From assembly GCA_963070105.1 (NCBI GenBank), contig OY718805.1, positions 1,054,001-1,118,000 on the forward strand: a DNA stretch of 64,000 nt, written 5' to 3'. Shown here piece by piece: positions 1 to 11,465 of this stretch; within the stretch, counting starts at the first letter, position 1; each line of letters opens with the position of its first letter. The translations under genes were made by a program, and so were the position numbers. Under the pieces are notes generated by a model. It did not search any database. It had not been told where the DNA came from and saw only the letters and a program-made list of their open reading frames with translations. The stretch comes from Litomosoides sigmodontis. Lineage: Eukaryota; Nematoda; Chromadorea; Rhabditida; Onchocercidae.

Positions 1-1296
1 TTATTTCTTCTTTTATTGTTCCTTATTAGCGTGAAATTTACGAATAATATGTTATTGTAAAGCAAAAAGTAAAAAGGATGTAATTAAAATTTTTTTATCA
101 ACACGAATTATATGATCAAACAGCTTTATACCTTTTAAATTTTCATATCTGTGACACCTGTGCTTCTAATATACCTATCTGTACATCACATATACCCATT
201 CATACAGTATTTGTTTCATAATAAATTCTATTCAAATGGTTTCAGAATCATCCACTGTGTATTAAAATGTGCTTGGAAAGAATTTAAAAATTCGAGGTAA
301 TTTGAAACTCAAATAGAATGAAGATTTAATACAAAAATAAAGATGAAATTTTTTACTAACAGTTTTGCAAGCACTTCCAGAAATATTTCAATTTCTTTCA
401 TCACTGATAAGGTATTCAAATTTTATTATCATAGCGCATTAAACCAAAAATCACTACATTTATTACAATCGTATTATCAAGTAGCATTCATTGGAATTTA
501 CAAAAAAAAGTTATTAAAAGCTAAAACGATCGTAAGTTACACAATTCTTCATAGTAAATTTTACATATCTTCCTCTAATATAAAATTGTGCGATTTAAAT
601 TCCACTTTTATGTGATTTTTTGAAAAATTCTAAATGAAACATATTAGCCCAAATGGTCATCAAAATTAGGCTTTTTTTTGCTTCTAAAATATTGATGTAA
701 TGAATACGTTAAGTACTTTATTCATGACAAAAGTTTTGTTAACATGAGTCTGATGAGTTTCTACGAGTCTGATTGGGATTTTGTTTTCACAAGTAGTTGC
801 ATTAGTTTCTAACAGATTTTGAAATGACAAAGTTAGAAACCAAAAAGGTCAGGAGTGAGGTGAGAGTTTGAACTGAGCAAAACTTTGATTTGATCGTTCT
901 GCTCAACAAAAACATTGCATTAGTTTAATGATGAGATCATCAAATTTCATGTCAATAGTTTCTCTCTAATCGCTTCCTTTCTCAAATTTCCATCATTTTC
1001 ATCGTTTTTAAAATCTGAACAAATTTCAGTTTAGCAAAATTATTTGATAAATTAGATATTTCGAGAAAGTGCCGCTTAAATGGCAGAATTTGCTGGGAAA
1101 ATGCGGTGATAAGAAAAAAAGCTAAACTATCCACTTTTTGCATTGAAAGGTCAGTGACTTCTGGAAGACTGCCAGACAATGCTATAGCGATACGTATGTA
1201 AAGTAAGGTGAAGGCAGTCTGAGGCTAATTAGCTAGACTAGCTAAAATATTGAAAATAATTAACAAATATCACATTTAGCCTTGCTTAATCTAATT
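1..1296. other. Non-coding stretch at left edge
   Basis: AT-rich sequence with only short open frames of no coding character. It lies 3' of the minus-strand membrane-protein gene and presumably holds its 3' UTR. I see no RNA gene, repeat or conserved exon here. Confidence 0.6.
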
Positions 1297-2895
1297 TTAG
1301 AAGTGCAAACCTTTGTTGGCAAATCCGAACAAAATCAATACAATTATATGACCAATAATCCAAATAATTAATAAAGGCTTTAGCCATTTCCGACTAATCA
1401 CTGACCGATTGATCGTATTATCGCATTCCTCAAAAAGTTTTTCTCTTCTGTGGTGGAGGAAAGTAAAGAAAACTCCTTCTTATGCTCGCTTTTCTTGGTT
1501 TCTTTTTCATTTTAAAATTACTTGAAAAATTGGATGAATTAGTTGCAATTTGAAATTATTTGAGAAGAAATGGATTTAATTTCTACCTTCACCAAACTAA
1601 TAAAGCCTAACTTTAATAGCGGTATAAATGAAAAAAAAAGTCACTCATATTCCCTCATACTCTCTGCTCATTTTCATTCACCTCTTCTTTGGCACGGCAA
1701 AAATACTATTTGTAGAAGTTTTTTTGAAGGAATTAAAATTTCAAGGAAGAAATACGTCGGACGAGCGAAACTTACGACTGCTGGATGAAGCTCCTTGTCG
1801 TCGTCCGAGATGCAGTCAAGTCCTTTCTCAATTTCGGTCAAGAATATTTCTTCCTTTACCGAATTATCAAATAAATCATAAAATAATTTATTATCGGCCG
1901 GTACCGTTAGGTAAAGCCATGTCATTGCTGCACCGTTCAGTAATACTATAATGATAAATAGGGCTGCTAATGTATACATTATCAGTAAGCGAAATATTCG
2001 CTGCAAAATTACAAATAATTAGAGCTTATTTTTCAAAAATTTTATCGCTCAATCACTAATAAAATAGCGAATGATAATTTGCATAAGAGAACAGACTAAA
2101 TAAATAAATTTAATTTGCCATACTAGCAGTTCGTATTAACTCGCTCCTCAAAAATCTGCAAGAAAAAGTTTGAAACGTTGAACATTTTCAACTACCTGTT
2201 CAGATTGCATTGGTTTTCTAAATTTGAAGAAATATGGTACAATTAATAGCATTGCTATAATTATTGCTGCCATTGATGTGCACCACAATACTAACAACTT
2301 GTGCTCATGCTGAAACACGTCACGTACACTACGGAAACTGTATACATATATAAGTAAGTAAGTACGATAAAGTGTGGAGGAATAATAAATTAATTTCGAA
2401 AATACAATTGCAAAACAACAATGAAAATGCAAATGCCACGAATTATAATCAGTAAATGTAGGAATGCAAAATTGTAAACACAAATTTTAGCTGTTTAGAT
2501 ATAAATTGGAAATCGAACTTCAACTTAAACTTAACCTAAAACTTAAAAAACGATGAAAAATCAAAAATTAACTAGACAACGAAAATATTGCCATTTATGA
2601 TGGATCGAATTATCGAAGTTTTGGTACTCTTAAAGAAATTATCAAATTAAACATAAACATTTTGTAGAATTTGTCGCTCGTTGTTAGTCCAAACAAATCC
2701 CTCAATTTCTTTTCGTTTAGTATCGTCGAACATGTACATTGCTATTGGAAATAGTATTGTACATAACTCGTAGTACTTCTGCGCCACAGACATTGATACG
2801 GCGGAAATGACAAGCTCAAAACCACAAAGAAGAAAAACTGCGTATTTGTGGAATGGTGGCAAATAGCCACCACATTGAAACAAATATGCTTTCAT
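1297..2895 (-). CDS. Multi-pass membrane protein, unrecognised family
   Basis: I do not recognise the family. The model has four exons: 2895-2732, 2337-2196, 2000-1756 and 1447-1297, giving about 233 residues in phase throughout. The start ATG follows a TTTCTTTGCAG acceptor by 7 bases with an in-frame TAA just before it, which fits spliced-leader addition. Exon 1 encodes one or two hydrophobic segments (around residues 18-55), exon 2 one (LLVLWCTSMAAIIIAMLL), exon 3 one (LAALFIIIVLLNG) followed by an acidic loop with a Cys, and exon 4 a loop Cys then a last segment (LLIIWIIGHIIVLILFGF). This resembles a small four- or five-span protein with a cysteine-bearing external loop, but calling it a tetraspanin or claudin would be a guess. 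The weak point is the exon 1 donor: no GTAAG-like site has the needed phase, and I used an AT|GTTCGA site. A donor 6 bases upstream also fits. The exon 3 donor AC|GTATTT was chosen because the stronger GTAAGT 20 bases upstream puts exon 4 out of phase. Confidence 0.6.
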
Positions 2896-5800
2896 TTAAT
2901 CTCTGCAAAGAAATTACAATAATTTAAATTTAGAAATTATTGATTATCCAATTACAAATTGATTTCTCATTTGGCGCAAATAATTGATATGAAATAGAAC
3001 GATAACAGAGCTGCTGATATGAACTTGACCCTTAAAATCTTCCTGCTCTTTCCTCTCCCAGCATCGATAATTGCTGATCAATACAGAAGTATGAAATATC
3101 GAAGAAATTCTGTACGATAGCTTGTGACTATCACTGATTAACTGATGAGCAATATTAGACTGGTCTAATTTGAATTTAAGCATTAAATAATAAATTGCTA
3201 GGTGAAAAGGTTTAAAATTTGATGTGAAAGAATAAATTTGAGTTTTTTCGTACTGTCACTGTTCTTAAGCGTATGCAATTTTTCATACTTAATCTTCTCA
3301 TTTCTTTCTATCTAATTGTTTACTTTAAAAAATTTTGAGCAAAAAAAGTAGCAACCAATTAATGCACACTCTAATTCGGGTTTATTTAAAATTCATTCTA
3401 ATGTATAATCAATGATTAGAAACAGTCTAAAAGAATTCAATTACATCTGAAAGTGATAATTGTCAGGTAAAATAATTCCTTCTCAATGCAAGCGTAAATG
3501 CTTCACTCAATTTTACTAAAATTTATTTATTTAATTTCTTTAGTATCTTTTTGAGTTGAAAAAAAGGAAGCCATAAATGAGCGATGAAAGGGTAGGCAAT
3601 GTAAATTAGCTATTATGCAGCAATTTGCGAAGACTTGTGAGTATTACCGGTAAGATAAGCAGATTTTTTTCGCTCAATCAGAGGTAAGTAAGTTATGTAA
3701 GAATTTCGTGTAAAACTTTGAATCAAAATTTTGCAAAACATCTTTCCGAGAAGATAATATTTAAAAGACAAAAATATCAACAAATGCTAGCAACATTCAT
3801 TGGTTCGACTGAATTTTACACATTACAGTTCAAAGTTCAACAATTACTCAATACGTTTGCAAATTTTACAAATTGCTAAAATTATTAGTGAGAAAAATTT
3901 GAAATAATGAAATGAAAATTTTTAATGGGGAAATGAGAAAAAAACGTCCGGGACGCTTCCGGGACGTCCGAAATGGATAAAATTTTGCGCATTATTCGCC
4001 CCAATTAAATTCCTCATCCTCTGACCTTTGGAATGTATGCACCTATCCCGCTTCTTTTTAAAATTAATTCTGCAAAAATTTACTTTATTTTCATTTTGTT
4101 CGCACTGATCAAAATGATATGGGAAGTGTTGCAACGAAGTGAAAGATCATTTCGTGAAAAAATTAATTCAAATATATGTGGTGTGCTATTCCGCCTGCTG
4201 CATTCTACCCGATCAATTGTTGTCAACCCATAAAACTATATTTTTCAAATTTTTTTCTCGTTATGAAAGGGATGGGGGAAGAGAGAGAAAGAAAGGTGAA
4301 AGAGAGAAATATTTCATGGAATTTAACTAGCCGTACGTGTTTGCGTAAACAAGTTTGCACGATTGATAAATTCAAACAATTTATTACGACAAGAATGCAA
4401 ACATTTTTTTTGTTCTCAGAATTAGTCTGTAAAAGAAAGAAAGAAGTGATTCAAGCAAAGTACTTCTTCAGCTCTTTCTGATTTGCAACCAATTCATTTC
4501 CAGTACTTCATTTCCGATAATATTTTATTTTTAGCTATTAATGCAATTCATCATCATTCACTTCCCATCAATTCCATTCATTTCATTCAACCAAACCAAA
4601 AATTTATTTGTCATTTTACCTACAGCACTTTGCACCTTTTTTCCTTAAATTTCCCCACCAAGCATAAACAAAAGCTAAAAAAAGAGTTCGTGAAAACTCG
4701 ATCGAAAGAAGCTAATTTAGGAATAATTAGAAGTTGTGAAATGATCGCTAGCACTGTTCGAATGCCCGCCATACTTTAAATAACTAACAGCGTAACTTTA
4801 AAAATATTTTCCGTCAATCTTTCCACTTATTTTATCAAGAAAAATTAAAAATTATTCTTTGCCGTAATGTTTTTTACTGCTATTTCAATGCTCTGATTAA
4901 GGCTCAGTGAAGATTCATTTCATATTTCTACTTTATCAATGAAAGTCGAGTAGTCTTGAAATATATTTATTGACTTCTGGCTTTTGATCTCATCCACTGA
5001 ACAGAATTTAAAATTGCTAAGCTGATGTGCGAGTCCTTATTTTGATTTAGGGTGAAAATACAAAGGAGATGGGCAAATGTAGTAACAAGTAAGGACAATT
5101 AAACGGTGAAAACTGAAATACAAAATTGACAGGAGCAATTCAAAAAATTTGAATTCTTCCTTCGAACAAAAATGTTCTAAACAAGCGAATAGGTAAAAAT
5201 TGATTATTTTCATTAAATAAAAAAACAATTTTAGAAGAAAGTACAATTTTTTTTGAGAAAGAAATAAGGCAAAACTGCGACAGGTTAATTAAGACGCCTT
5301 ATAAAAAAAGGAAAGAAAAAAAGCAAAGTTTTAAAATTTATGCAGTTCGAGAAGATAAAAAAAATGAAATTAATCAGATATCTTTTCACTGAACATCGAC
5401 ACTACTTTTACCTTCCAGTAATATTTCATAATGAAGTGGGAGCTGAATTAAAACTTCCTTTAATGATTTCATTTAATGATATCATTTAAAAATATAATAC
5501 ATGTAAATCTATGATGACAATCGCAATGGCAGTAAATTCAATTTCGTTTCTTTTTACATATCAAAATCATTGTGATGTCACTAGTGGAGTGTATTTTTTC
5601 ACGCAACGCTGGAGCTAATTATTACGTAAATAGACGTATGCAACAGGAAAAAAAAAGAAGAGGAAAGTGATAAGTTACTACTGTCGCACGCACATCAAAG
5701 GGAGGAAAGCGAAAGGAGGGGAATTCATCTATTTTCACTTGCACTGTCGTACGTTTGTTTATTCAATGACTGATTTAAAAAATAGAATGATAGATTTGGT

Positions 5801-7723
5801 GAGTACCGATCGATGGATGATAAGAATGAATGGAATGGGTGAGGCGAGAAGTAAATCTGAGTAATCGTGATAGCGAGAAGGCTTTCAGTATCACTTCAGT
5901 CGAAGTGGAAATGGAACGGGGAGGAGGAAGCGCGGTAATTATTTGTTTGTTTGTTTATCGGTAAAGGAGGACGAAATGGAAGAGGGAATTCGATGATAAG
6001 TCATTAGATGTTACCGTCCTCTCACTTCACCCACACGCATCACCTGGCAAGGTAAAAGGCAAATCACAAACAGCGATCATCAATCGACTGAAACACGCAA
6101 GAACGATGAACCGATCAATCAATCAATAGACACATCAAAATCAATAATCGTAACTTATTTCCTATTTTCAAAACATATTTCTTTCAAAACCTGTTTTTCA
6201 CTCTTTCTTGAAAGTATTCCATTTCCATTTCTGATAGGAATGAAAATCGTCCTAGGCTATCCCACACATCTCAGAAATGTTTTGCGTACACTAAACACAA
6301 TCGATCATATGATCAAATGCTACATATCATTCGACCAGGAAATTAATTATGTTGCTAGATAACTAGTTTGATCAGTGCCGATAAATTTCATCTACGACTA
6401 ATTTTAATCTCTCTTCTTCATGCCCACATCATGTTACAATAAAGTTGGAACTTTCAATCTAACTGACTAACTAACTTTTCATTCCGCAACTACTCGAAAA
6501 ATTGGGATGTTTTTTTTACAAGTGCAAGCCAATAATAATAATAATAATAACAATAACAATATATTTCAATTTATGAAAGCTTAAATTAAATCGTCAGTCA
6601 GTGACTGTTAGCATCACCGTAATTAATTCCTTCATCGAAATGTTAGTAATTAAAAACGAAAGGAAAGGAAGGATAGTTGCATTTTTGGAACAAAAAAGGA
6701 AAGTTTGTGTATTTCAGAGCAATCAATTCATTTGAATAAAAATTACCAACAAGCAATATTTACAAGTTAGTAAAATAATTAGTACAGATAAAATTAAGAT
6801 GAAAGAAAAGAAAAGAAAATTGAAAATGAGCGTCTTTTAATTTTGAGACAGAGGAGAAACAGGTTAACGAAGTATTTTGATGATTGATGGAGAAGAACAA
6901 ATTACAACAGCCTGATATGAACTTTTTCTTTTGCTTTTTCACTTGCTGTTTCACTTCTGCCTTCCAGAAACTGGTTGGTCCTCAAAATGTGGAAAGCAAT
7001 GCGTGACCTGATCCTAATGCTGCCTCAACGTCATATATTTGCGTGACATCTCATTGTCCAAATACATTCCGAAGATATGTTGCTTAGAATTTGAATATTT
7101 AAAAATTCCTTAATTATCAATCCTTTATTTGATGTTATGCAGTGCGGTTGGAGAAGGACATCAGGAATAATAGGAAGGGAAGTGAAATATAAGTGCTGTA
7201 AAATTTGCTCGTTTAATTTTAATTAAAAAATAAGTTTTAATATGTAAATAAGCTAAACAATAATATAATTTTTCTTTTTTAAATTTTATTTTGAAGTATT
7301 TGAACAAATTAGACAGTACAATGTAAATAGGTTAATTAAGCACAATGAAAATTCTGTTTAAAAATTTGCGGAAATGAAGGGTGAAAGGAATGCGTGGACA
7401 GTTGCGATCGAAAAAAGAAATCAATTTTTGCTTAATAACTGAATTGGTGAGAGAAACACAACATATCGCTTTTCCAACAATCGTTGAATTTCACTTGCAA
7501 GTTCTTGTCGCTGCAATTCTGTCAACACATTTAAGATGTCAATTGTAAGAGTTGCTGTTGCTCGAAATGACTTGAAATTATCCTAAAAATTTTCGCAGTA
7601 TTTTCCGAGAGAAGTGAAGTGTTAGTTAGTGCTGAAAATAATTTTGACAAATTCAAATTGTTTATTTATTTGCATGAAATGGTTTAGTCTAAGAGAAGGA
7701 AAAGCGAGAAGTGAACTTCATTA
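2896..7723. other. Intergenic stretch, no gene seen
   Basis: About 4.8 kb of AT-rich sequence between two minus-strand genes. It probably contains the outron and promoter of the membrane-protein gene and the 3' UTR of the polyQ gene. A short AAT run lies near 6532-6550. A GC-richer patch with near-repeats of GTCCGGGACG sits at 3944-3971. Open frames here (for example 4483-4779 plus, 3922-4134 minus) lack coding character and splice context. Confidence 0.55.
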
Positions 7724-9019
7724 TCATACTTTTCTCACACATACTGCTGCTTCCAGTGCTTCACATCGTAAGACTAGCGCATTCCCTTCAAGCATATAAA
7801 AGTATTTCCCTTTGATGTAAGTCGCTTTTACAATATTAATATCATTGACGATGAATGCTGGGAATGGCCAAAAACTGGTTGTGATAATAAGCCCTTCAGG
7901 TGTGACGTGGATCGAACGAAAAGCCTCCAACACCTGCAGCATTTCATGGATGGATCACTTACGGACGGTTAATTGATGGAATAAAAATACGTACATTTGT
8001 ATGAATATTCGAAATTAAATAAGAATTTTAATTCTAGTAAATTTCTCTTACCGCCTCACGTAATTGATTTTTGACGTACGCGTCAGCTTCAGTAAAATTT
8101 GCATGCTGTCCGGGAACACGTGGCACGTATGCAGTATTCCTAATGAGAAATAAGTTTAGAACCCTTTGTCAACAATTATTATTATGTTGTAATTCCTGAA
8201 CAAATAGATAAATATAGATTGCTTGATGAAAACGAAAGTTCTTTTTAAGGTAATTAGAAATTCAGGATTGTTAAAAGAAATAGAAAATTTTCCTGAATTA
8301 TATTTCCGGATTCTATATGATCTGAATGTGGTAGGAAAGTAATCAATGAAAAGACCGGAACGTTTTAATTTGCTTAAAAGACAAACTCTTCACAATCACA
8401 AAAGCAATTGAAAGTCCAGGTGAAAGGCGGTTGAAATATCATCCGATAAACCATCACCGAACCACCCACTCCTGAAAATTTGTTGAAAAACGAAAAACAT
8501 TAAAAAAAACATTGAGCAGTCGTTTGCGATAGTCCATTAACTCAAATTTCAATCTGTTTTTGGCTTTTTGAATTTAAATTAAACTCAATATTTTATTTGA
8601 AATTTCAAAGTAATTTGAATGACTGTTTCAAATGAATTCCTAGCAAAACCTGCTAAAATGGTCTTACTTTGTGTTGTCCCATGACCGTACTGAATATTTC
8701 CGTCTGGTTGTTGCTGCTGCTGTTGCTGTTGGTTTAAGCAAGGCCACAGATACGGTAATGGATAGAGTGGAGGCGGTTGGTACAGTTTCATTGAATACTG
8801 TGGCAAACATTTTTGAAAATGGTCCAGGGATGAAGACGGCTCACTTGCAAATGGCTGATTGTTTAATGGATTGAAATTTTGCACGTTAAATGGATTAATA
8901 TTTGTGCTCGTAGCATACGGTACCGTTCGAATTACGGTCAGAAATAAGATTCGAATTAGAAATTGAAATATTTTTGATTTTTTCCTTGAATTAATTAGAT
9001 TTTTTATCGCTGTTATCAT
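7724..9019 (-). CDS. Secreted or anchored protein with polyQ run, nematode type unknown
   Basis: I do not recognise the family. Four exons (9019-8668, 8471-8387, 8139-8052, 7933-7724) total 735 bases, giving 244 residues. The ATG immediately follows a GCAAGACAG acceptor, consistent with trans-splicing. Residues about 17-36 form a hydrophobic signal or anchor after a basic stretch (RKKSK). Residues 37-115 are rich in Asn, Pro and Gln, with PPPLYPLPYLWP and then eight glutamines. The C-terminal ~100 residues look globular, with NTAYVPRVPGQ, then LIITTSFWPFPAFIVNDINI and a Cys pair near the end. Exons 3 and 4 join cleanly (GTAAGAG donor). Exon 2 is less sure: it uses a GTTTGT donor but is the only piece that restores phase between exons 1 and 3. 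The strong C-terminal coding character makes it a real gene. Function is unknown. Confidence 0.68.
8712..8735 (-). repeat. CAG/CAA run encoding eight glutamines
   Basis: A run of CAG and CAA codons inside exon 1 of the secreted-protein gene codes for eight consecutive glutamines. The mix of two synonymous codons suggests the tract is selected at protein level or is old, rather than a fresh pure trinucleotide expansion. Confidence 0.8.
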
Positions 9020-11465
9020 GTCTGTCTTGCAGTTTATAGTGCTGCTAAACTTTTGCTTGAATATTGCCTTAAAAAATTTTTGGAAAACTTCCGAAATTTT
9101 TATTTCTAATTGCAACGATGGGACACAACTATCCAATCCAATTAGCAATCGATGATAATTATTGAATTTAATGACAAACATTTTATTCGACTGAAATGAA
9201 TAAAATACTTCTAGAGTGTAATACTGCAAAAAATCACTTCTCATCAAATGAAATAATTCATCGAAATAGTAAATGAGGAACGATTTAAAGACGCATTCAC
9301 TTGGAATCGAAATTCCATCAGGAAAATTTAAAATATGGTTGATAAAGGATTTCTTTCAGGACAACGTATGTGTGTGTTCAAGTGAGAGCCTTTTTTGTAA
9401 GAGTTTAATCGTACGTACGTTATACTTAAAATCTCAATTACCTCCGACCATACAACGGTGGACAAGTCCAATCCGGTAAATTGAATTTCCAGTTGCTGAA
9501 CGAACACGTGGTGAAATTAAGCTGAGACGATGCGGTCAATCAGGCCAGCCAAGTTAGGATGGGATGATTGGCGATACAAGGAAGTGTTGTACATAGTGCA
9601 ACGGAGGAAAATTTTTATGCAAGGAACAAGATAATTGTGTGGCAGAAGCTAATATTCAAATTTAGGGAATTCATCTTCCGACTACGTCGACCACTTAAAT
9701 ACTAAAACATGCGACAGAATATCCATTTTGTATCCAAAGGAAAGGGAGAAAATTAAAGGGACTGACCATAAGGAAGTGGCCATAAAATGTGTTATTGTAA
9801 CTTTTACAATTGAATTTTGACAATAATGCAAGTTAAATATGGCAATGACTCATTGATGTAATCTATCGCAGTCTGTATGTAAATATCTTTTATTCACATT
9901 TACCTATTTTTTTAAATTTCATATAGAAAAAAATTTCGGAACAAATTATATTCGCCTTACAGCTTCTCCGACGACTCGTCCTCCTTGCTATTGAAAGCAA
10001 AGATATGTTTTATTTAAAAATTTTTGTGCTTGGCATTTAAAACAACAGTCAAACAGTCATGTTTACGAGTTCACGCTTACATGGCGTTTTTCTTTCCATT
10101 TTCTCAATTCGTAATTAATTTCAACGAATTTGGATTTATAAAGGAATGAAGTTTCACACATACTAAATGATCATGACACTATCAGCTAGTTCTAATGAAT
10201 CACACTGTAATAAATTAATTAAATAATTAATTGCTTTATTTTTGCTCTTTTTTTGATGAAACCAAAAAAACTATCTGTGAAAATCGCATAAAAAGCAATT
10301 AAAATTTCCTCAAATAATTTACCAATCATTGAAATTATGAAAGTAATTGATAATTTGCATATAAAAGGCCCTCCTTGGGAAGGTGGTGTATCCTTCTCCT
10401 CACCACTATTACAGAAAAATTTAGAAGACGAATTACCGATAGAACAGGAAATTTGAATTGATAAATCGTTAGCTAAAAGTTTGAGCAATTCTAAGACAGT
10501 TCACATATCGCTTGCTCAAAAAGTTAATTAAAAAATGGAAAACTTAATATGCTCGATTACTCGTAAATTATATAAAAAATTTGAAAATCGCTATTTAGTA
10601 ACAACGAAACCTCACTTACGGAGCTTATTCGTACTCTAAGCTCTAAAATTTTTAGTTTTTTGTTTTAAGTTCAATTCGGCAGCTTCCTACGTTGCTACTG
10701 TTTATTGCAAATTATGTAATTGACAGATAATCAAGACTAATTAATTACCACCAAAATTTGTGAACTTCTTTCTCCTGCTTTGAATGCATGACAAATCGTT
10801 GCATAATTATCATAAAAAACGAACATAACAGGGATATAAAATATTGAACTGAATGTCAAATAACATGAAATGAATTAATGAAAGTAATATTCATTATATC
10901 GTTCATAAATCAATCAGACTGTTGACAATGTCGGATATTTGAAAATACATCTATTAGTAATAAAATTACAAACAAATTGATGCAAAATTTACGTTCTGAT
11001 TTTTGTTCAAATGTTACTAAGCAAATTGAAATGCTTCATAGCTGAAAGATGATATAAGTTGTGACTACTGGAAATTTCAAACAAACAAAAATGTGAGGAG
11101 CTGCACACGCGCATGAAAATCTTAAGTTTCAAAACAAAACAGAAACAAATTATTTTAATGGAACTGAAACAGCTCGTGCTTAGGCCTAGCAAAGACTGCA
11201 AGAAAAAGTTGAACAAAAAAGAGATTATTACATGAAATAAAATTTAAAACCACAGTACTTTGATTTCCTATAATACCCGTACGTACAATTTTAAAATGAA
11301 AGATGAAAAAAAAAGAAAGGTAAGATTTCCGGAAGATTTGAAATTCAGGAATTGCAATTAAAAGCACCTTCGACACTTCAACATTTCGCACTTCACGGCT
11401 CTTTTTTTCATCTTTGATTTAATTTTAATCATTAAATTCGTTTGCTGAACAGGAAAACTGACAGG
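9020..11465. other. Intergenic stretch between polyQ and LRR genes
   Basis: Contains the upstream region of the polyQ gene and the 3' flank of the LRR gene. Short open frames on the minus strand (10219-10488, 11007-11391) are AT-driven and lack splice context or domain signal. No repeat or RNA gene was recognised. Confidence 0.5.

Noticed and set aside
749..775. CTGATGAG...CGAG string resembling a hammerhead ribozyme core
   Set aside because: The GAAA box and the three pairing stems are missing.
2944..3183. Minus-strand frame upstream of the membrane-protein gene
   Set aside because: The gene start lies after a leader-type acceptor at 2903, and this frame has no donor linking it in phase; it is more likely outron.
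10219..11391. Minus-strand frames downstream of the LRR gene
   Set aside because: Phe/Leu/Ile-rich translations with no splice sites or domains, as expected of AT-rich non-coding DNA.
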